8,702 nt of DNA from Synergistales bacterium (GTDB lineage Bacteria; Synergistota; Synergistia; Synergistales; 79-D21): NCBI GenBank assembly GCA_015657435.1, contig JADLKH010000004.1, positions 603,044 through 611,745 on the forward strand, given 5' to 3'. The notes under the pieces are model-generated. The model had not been told where the DNA came from, searched no databases, and was given only the letters and a program-made list of their open reading frames with translations. The position numbers and the translations under genes are program-made. The first letter of the stretch is position 1. Each line of letters begins with the position of its first letter. Positions 5,869-8,702 of this stretch are shown piece after piece.

Positions 5869-5908
5869 TAGAAGGCCGGCGGCTTTGCGGTGTTCCGCCG
5901 GCCTTCTA
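5869..5908 (+). promoter_or_regulatory. Intercistronic stem-loop between dctP and dctQ
   Basis: A perfect 14-bp stem, TAGAAGGCCGGCGG with CCGCCGGCCTTCTA, closes a 12-nt loop. It begins 9 nt after the dctP stop and ends 5 nt before the GGAGG of dctQ. No T-run follows, so it is unlikely to be a full terminator. In transport operons such hairpins protect the upstream message from 3' exonucleases or partly stop polymerase, giving more binding protein than membrane subunits. Confidence 0.75.
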
Positions 5909-5926
5909 AACCTGGAGGAATTAAAA

Positions 5927-6469
5927 ATGGTCAAGTTGCTTGAGGGCTTCAGGAATTCATTCGTTTGGAAAGCTCTTGTCCGTTTTCAGGAAACACTTCT
6001 TGTCCTGACCAGTATTTTCGTTGTTCTAATCATGTGCACGGAGGTTGTCCTTCGGTATATTTTCCACACAGATTTTTTCGGTATTGAGGAAGTTGTTGTT
6101 GTAGCTGCTTTTTGGTTGTACTTCATCGGGAGTGCATATGGAGTTTACGAGAAGAGCCACGTCAAGGCGGACATCATTCCACAGTTGCTCAGTAAGCCTG
6201 CACAAGCTCGTCTTGCTGTCGTGATCAGTTTTACGATGTCTTCACTAAGCATCGTTTTTTCTTGGTGGGCGGTCGGGATGGTTTCTTACGCCATAGAATG
6301 GATGCCTAGGACGACAGGGCTCAGGATTCCGATTTTCATCTCTCAAGGTTCGATCCTGGTAGGCTATCTCCTGATGAGCCTTTATTCTGTCGTCCATTTT
6401 CTGGAAGATTTACTCGGTTTTTTCTTTCCCGCTAGGGGAAACAACGAATGCAAGGGAATTGCAAAATGA
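5927..6469 (+). CDS. dctQ: TRAP transporter small membrane subunit, DctQ family
   Basis: A 180-residue inner-membrane protein with four predicted transmembrane segments (about 22-42, 54-74, 95-117, 136-157), the standard DctQ topology; it forms the membrane complex with DctM. Family traits are EVVLRYIF (39-46) at the end of helix 1, the acidic pair EE (54-55) before helix 2, and the polar SHVKADIIPQLL (77-88) segment. ATG 5927 has GGAGG (5914-5918) 8 nt upstream; an in-frame extension to 5885 would run through the hairpin and is rejected. The stop TGA overlaps an ATG (ATGA, 6466-6469) that opens a 24-codon frame leading into dctM. Specificity resides mainly in the binding protein, so the symbol is a subunit name only. 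Confidence 0.9.
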   Translation: MVKLLEGFRNSFVWKALVRFQETLLVLTSIFVVLIMCTEVVLRYIFHTDFFGIEEVVVVAAFWLYFIGSAYGVYEKSHVKADIIPQLLSKPAQARLAVVISFTMSSLSIVFSWWAVGMVSYAIEWMPRTTGLRIPIFISQGSILVGYLLMSLYSVVHFLEDLLGFFFPARGNNECKGIAK

Positions 6470-6540
6470 GAATCTTGGCATCTCTTGATCCTGACTTCAG
6501 GCTGTTGGGGAAGCTTTGGGGGGAGAAGAAATGGCTGTAA
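6466..6540 (+). other. Possible 24-codon coupling ORF bridging dctQ and dctM
   Basis: ATG 6466 overlaps the dctQ stop as ATGA and opens MRILASLDPDFRLLGKLWGE followed by KKWL and TAA 6538-6540. The end overlaps the first ten bases of dctM in another frame. AAGGG sits 9 nt before the ATG. A ribosome ending dctQ could reinitiate here and finish inside the dctM start region, passing over the dctM Shine-Dalgarno. This would couple translation of the two membrane subunits. No known peptide resembles it, and chance is quite possible for so short a frame. Confidence 0.2.
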
Positions 6541-7835
6541 CAATCGCGCTGTTTCTAATTATCGTTACCTTGCTTTTTGGTTTGCCTGTACCTTTCTGTT
6601 TTATGCTTTCTACCCTGTTCATGGTTATTTCCCAAGGGTATGATCCTTCCTTTTTACTGCCCTACAGCTTTTCCCAGATGAGTTCGATCGTTTTGCTGGC
6701 CATCCCTCTTTTCATCATGGTGGGCGGGCTGATGGACAAGGGGGGGATAGGAAGTTCCCTCGTTAATCTGGTAGATGTTTTTGTCGGCAGGATCAAGGGG
6801 GGACTTGGAGTGGTGGCTGTTGTATCTTGCGCGGTTTTTGGCTCCATTTCGGGCAGCTGCGCGGCCACTCTTTCCTGTATCGGGTCCATCATGTTCCCGC
6901 GACTTCGCGAAAACGGTTATCCAATGGGACACAGCGCGGCTCTGGTGTCCTGTGCTGCTCCACTTGGGCTGCTTATTCCGCCAAGTTCCACGATGATCCT
7001 GTATGCCTGGGTGGGACAGCAGTCGGTCTTGGCCTGTTTCCTGTCCACGGTCGGACCAGGGATCTTGCTGATGTGCCTTCTTTCGATCGTAAACCTTGTC
7101 CTCCTGAAAGATGTTCCCAGCATTCACCTTTCTCCGGCAATCACTGGTGCAGAAAAGGCTCATCTGTTTTGGCAGAGAGCAAAAAAAGCAACACCTGCCC
7201 TATTCATGCCGTTCATTGTTCTCGGAGGGATTTATGGAGGAGTCATGACCCCCTCAGAGGCGGCTGCGGTTGCCGTCCTTTACTCAATCCCTGTAGGATT
7301 TTGGGTCTATCGAGGCCTGAACAGAATCAACTTTTTACAGGTAATCATCGAAACAGCCACAACAACTGGCGTTGTGATGTTGATGATGTATTGCATCATG
7401 ATGCTAAGTCGGATTTATGTACAAGAGCATTTACCCGCATTGATCATGGGTTTTCTTGGATCGATTTCCTCGAACAAGTACGTCATCCTTCTCATGCTCA
7501 ACATCTTTATGATCATAATCGGGATGATAATGGATGACGTTAGCGCTATGCTTCTCTGTACGCCTATACTGCTCCCTGTGGTGGTCAAGCTTGGGGTAAG
7601 CCCTATCCATTTTGCTGCAATCATCGGTGTAAACCTAGGATTGGGGAATGTGACTCCGCCAACGGCACCCACTCTATATTTTGGCGGGCGCATCGCAAAC
7701 ACGCCGGTTTCACAGATGCTGAAGCCTGCAATGATTTTCATTACATTCGCATGGCTCCCGACACTCGTCGCCGTGACCTATTTCCCCGAGTTGTCACTCT
7801 GGTTGCCAAGGCTCGTTTTAGGAGGTCGGTTTTAG
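6531..7835 (+). CDS. dctM: TRAP transporter large membrane subunit, DctM family
   Basis: A 434-residue inner-membrane permease; the Na+-coupled translocating subunit of the TRAP system. It is almost wholly hydrophobic, with the segments expected for the family. Signatures: AIPLFIMVGGLMDKGGI (57-73), GSISGSCAATLSCIGSIMFP (104-123), the PLGLLIPPSS hairpin (144-153), GGIYGGVMTPSEAAAVAVLY (232-251), GMIMDDVSAMLLCTPILLPV (331-350) and NLGLGNVTPPTAPTLYFG (368-385). The two SCAAT/TPPTAP-type loops are where related elevator transporters bind sodium. Start ATG 6531 has a G-rich GGGGGGAG (6518-6525) 5 nt upstream; a TTG at 6516 is in frame but lies at that site. It is the last gene of the operon, with hairpins after its stop and a convergent regulator gene. 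Complete and with no missing motif. Confidence 0.94.
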   Translation: MAVTIALFLIIVTLLFGLPVPFCFMLSTLFMVISQGYDPSFLLPYSFSQMSSIVLLAIPLFIMVGGLMDKGGIGSSLVNLVDVFVGRIKGGLGVVAVVSCAVFGSISGSCAATLSCIGSIMFPRLRENGYPMGHSAALVSCAAPLGLLIPPSSTMILYAWVGQQSVLACFLSTVGPGILLMCLLSIVNLVLLKDVPSIHLSPAITGAEKAHLFWQRAKKATPALFMPFIVLGGIYGGVMTPSEAAAVAVLYSIPVGFWVYRGLNRINFLQVIIETATTTGVVMLMMYCIMMLSRIYVQEHLPALIMGFLGSISSNKYVILLMLNIFMIIIGMIMDDVSAMLLCTPILLPVVVKLGVSPIHFAAIIGVNLGLGNVTPPTAPTLYFGGRIANTPVSQMLKPAMIFITFAWLPTLVAVTYFPELSLWLPRLVLGGRF

Positions 7836-7869
7836 GGAGTGGAGCGATGTGACTCAAGGAGGTAGCGCG

Positions 7870-7898
7870 CAAGCCAAAAGGCTTGACAGGTTCTTTTT
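7870..7898 (+). terminator. Weak terminator-like hairpin after dctM
   Basis: CAAGCC-AAAA-GGCTTG (7870-7885) forms a 6-bp stem, and five bases later comes a T-rich tract (7891-7898, TTCTTTTT). It would be the first stop signal after dctM. The gap between stem and T-run makes it weak. Another small hairpin TACCG-GTT-CGGTA follows at 7904-7916. Confidence 0.3.
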
Positions 7899-7923
7899 AG
7901 GAATACCGGTTCGGTAAGAAGCG

Positions 7924-7957
7924 AGAAATCCGCCAAATGACCTTTTGGCGGATTTCT
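7924..7957. terminator. Large inverted repeat between convergent dctM and rpiR-type genes
   Basis: A perfect 14-bp stem (AGAAATCCGCCAAA / TTTGGCGGATTTCT) closes a 6-nt loop. It lies 88 bp after the dctM stop and 44 bp before the convergent regulator gene end, so it can act on both transcripts. The stem has A-rich and T-rich edges, but there is no long T-run on either side. It may therefore be a bidirectional terminator of modest strength or a 3' stabilising structure. Confidence 0.6.
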
Positions 7958-8001
7958 GCGTTATGTGTTTGTAGAAACATCAGTAGTATAGAGAAAACAG
8001 G

Positions 8002-8702
8002 TCAATCACCGACGATTATTTCAACATTGCTCAAGTCACAACTCTTGAAGAACTTCGTAACCTCGTAGTAGTTTTGGATATTTTTGCGTGCCAGAGCTTT
8101 ATCCGAATAGATCACACCTGTCCCAAGGGCGTGAGTCAAAGTCATCACTGCGGCATGAGGGTCAATGAAAGTGTTGTATTTAGTCGGGATGAAAAGGAGC
8201 GGATCCGCGTAATGAGTTAGTGGAGATAAGACATTATCAGTGATTCCAATGATAGGAACCCCTTTTTGCTTCAGAAGGGAGGCGAACTGTGTGGTTTTCG
8301 AGTAATAGCGCGGGAATTGGTAGATCAGTGCCACTGCGTTCTCCGTTTGTCCTTCTCTGATCGCACTTGTGAGCCCCGCATCATTCATTGATCTCAGGTT
8401 TATTACGTTTCTCCTGATTATTTGCAGGATTGAAGCTGCGTAGTCGGCTGCAAATGCATCGCCCTCGTACCCTAAAACGAGAACTTTATCTTTTAATGTA
8501 AGGAGTTGAATGGCATCTTGGAAATATTTAGAGTTAAGGTTCTCGATCATCTTATTTATTATATTGACTTCCAGGGAAGCAATACGGCAAAGGAGGTTTT
8601 TGTCTTCTGATTCTAGGGGAGTGTACCTATCCAGTGTTGAAATTTGGTTTCGGATTAGGTTTTGTAATGCATCCTGGAAATCAGCGAAACGTGGATATCC
8701 AA
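8002..8702 (-). CDS. RpiR-family transcriptional regulator (HTH plus SIS domain), N-terminus cut
   Basis: The frame is open from the stop at 8004-8002 to the right window edge, giving 232 residues and no start within the window. An internal ATG at 8550 is not the start, since the preceding 50 codons encode recognisable protein. The first visible residues, GYPRFADFQDALQNLIRNQI, match the end of an RpiR helix-turn-helix domain (the GYxxF region after the recognition helix), so about 60 residues are missing. A linker helix leads to a SIS domain (about 65-200): DKVLVLGYEGDAFAADYAAS (71-90), NAVALIYQFPRYYSKT (121-136), VPIIGITDNVLSPLTHYADP (148-167). The usual sugar-phosphate motif SxSGxT is replaced by QFPRYYSKT, so the ligand is probably not a simple phosphosugar. 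It lies convergent to the TRAP operon and most likely regulates it and the opine dehydrogenase gene. Confidence 0.9.
   Translation of the reverse strand, partial: GYPRFADFQDALQNLIRNQISTLDRYTPLESEDKNLLCRIASLEVNIINKMIENLNSKYFQDAIQLLTLKDKVLVLGYEGDAFAADYAASILQIIRRNVINLRSMNDAGLTSAIREGQTENAVALIYQFPRYYSKTTQFASLLKQKGVPIIGITDNVLSPLTHYADPLLFIPTKYNTFIDPHAAVMTLTHALGTGVIYSDKALARKNIQNYYEVTKFFKSCDLSNVEIIVGD

Noticed and set aside
5869..5908. The dctP-dctQ hairpin as a full terminator.
   Set aside because: No T-run follows the stem, and dctQ and dctM continue directly with good ribosome sites; a processing or stabilising role fits better.
6654..7163. A 169-codon open frame on the minus strand inside dctM.
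   Set aside because: It lies fully within a clearly coding gene and its translation resembles no protein family; no ribosome site.
6827..7537. A 236-codon open frame on the plus strand in another register inside dctM.
   Set aside because: It is a shadow of dctM: the DctM frame carries all family motifs, and this translation is rich in Cys, His and Arg with no recognisable domain.
8002..8550. A 182-residue SIS-only protein starting at ATG 8550.
   Set aside because: The frame continues upstream to the window edge and encodes the end of an RpiR helix-turn-helix domain, so the ATG is internal.
1..8702. CRISPR array, tRNA, rRNA, integrase or intact insertion sequence.
   Set aside because: No regularly spaced direct repeats, no cloverleaf or rRNA-like segment, and no transposase or integrase motifs in any frame I read.

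Overview
The window looks like a piece of chromosome from a Gram-negative anaerobe or other environmental bacterium. The lineage is not decided by anything I can read. The evidence is a periplasmic-binding-protein (TRAP) transporter, an exported protein with a signal peptide, clear Shine-Dalgarno sites, and a roughly balanced base composition. Desulfobacterota or Synergistota would fit, but that is inference from gene content only.

Left part (1-1983). Two genes lie on the minus strand: the first 70 codons of a class I SAM-dependent methyltransferase cut by the left edge, and an exported protein resembling peptidase-MA gluzincins whose zinc/catalytic motif is degenerate (HKLTS instead of HExxH). 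Each has the same dispersed ~54-bp element 130-145 bp upstream of its start. A gene-poor stretch follows (1452-1983). It holds the second repeat copy, a 12-bp inverted repeat, a small reading frame interrupted by one in-frame TGA, and a strong terminator for the next gene.

Right part (1984-8702). This reads as one metabolic locus. An opine-dehydrogenase-family enzyme (minus strand) diverges from a plus-strand operon of a class I aminotransferase and a complete three-gene TRAP transporter (DctP-, DctQ- and DctM-type). A convergent RpiR-family regulator (minus strand) closes the locus and runs off the right edge. Candidate sigma-70 promoters with identical TTGACG -35 boxes face both ways from the 292-bp divergent region. 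A perfect 14-bp hairpin separates the binding-protein gene from the membrane-subunit genes, a common way to give the binding protein more message. A 14-bp inverted repeat separates the convergent dctM and rpiR ends.

Working model (inference): the TRAP system imports a carboxylated substrate, possibly an N-(carboxyalkyl) amino acid (opine) or a related amino/keto acid. The dehydrogenase splits it to amino acid plus 2-oxo acid with NAD(P), or makes it in reverse. The aminotransferase processes the amino acid, and the RpiR protein senses an intermediate. Its SIS domain lacks the usual SxSGxT sugar-phosphate loop, which fits a non-phosphosugar ligand. The substrate cannot be named from sequence alone.
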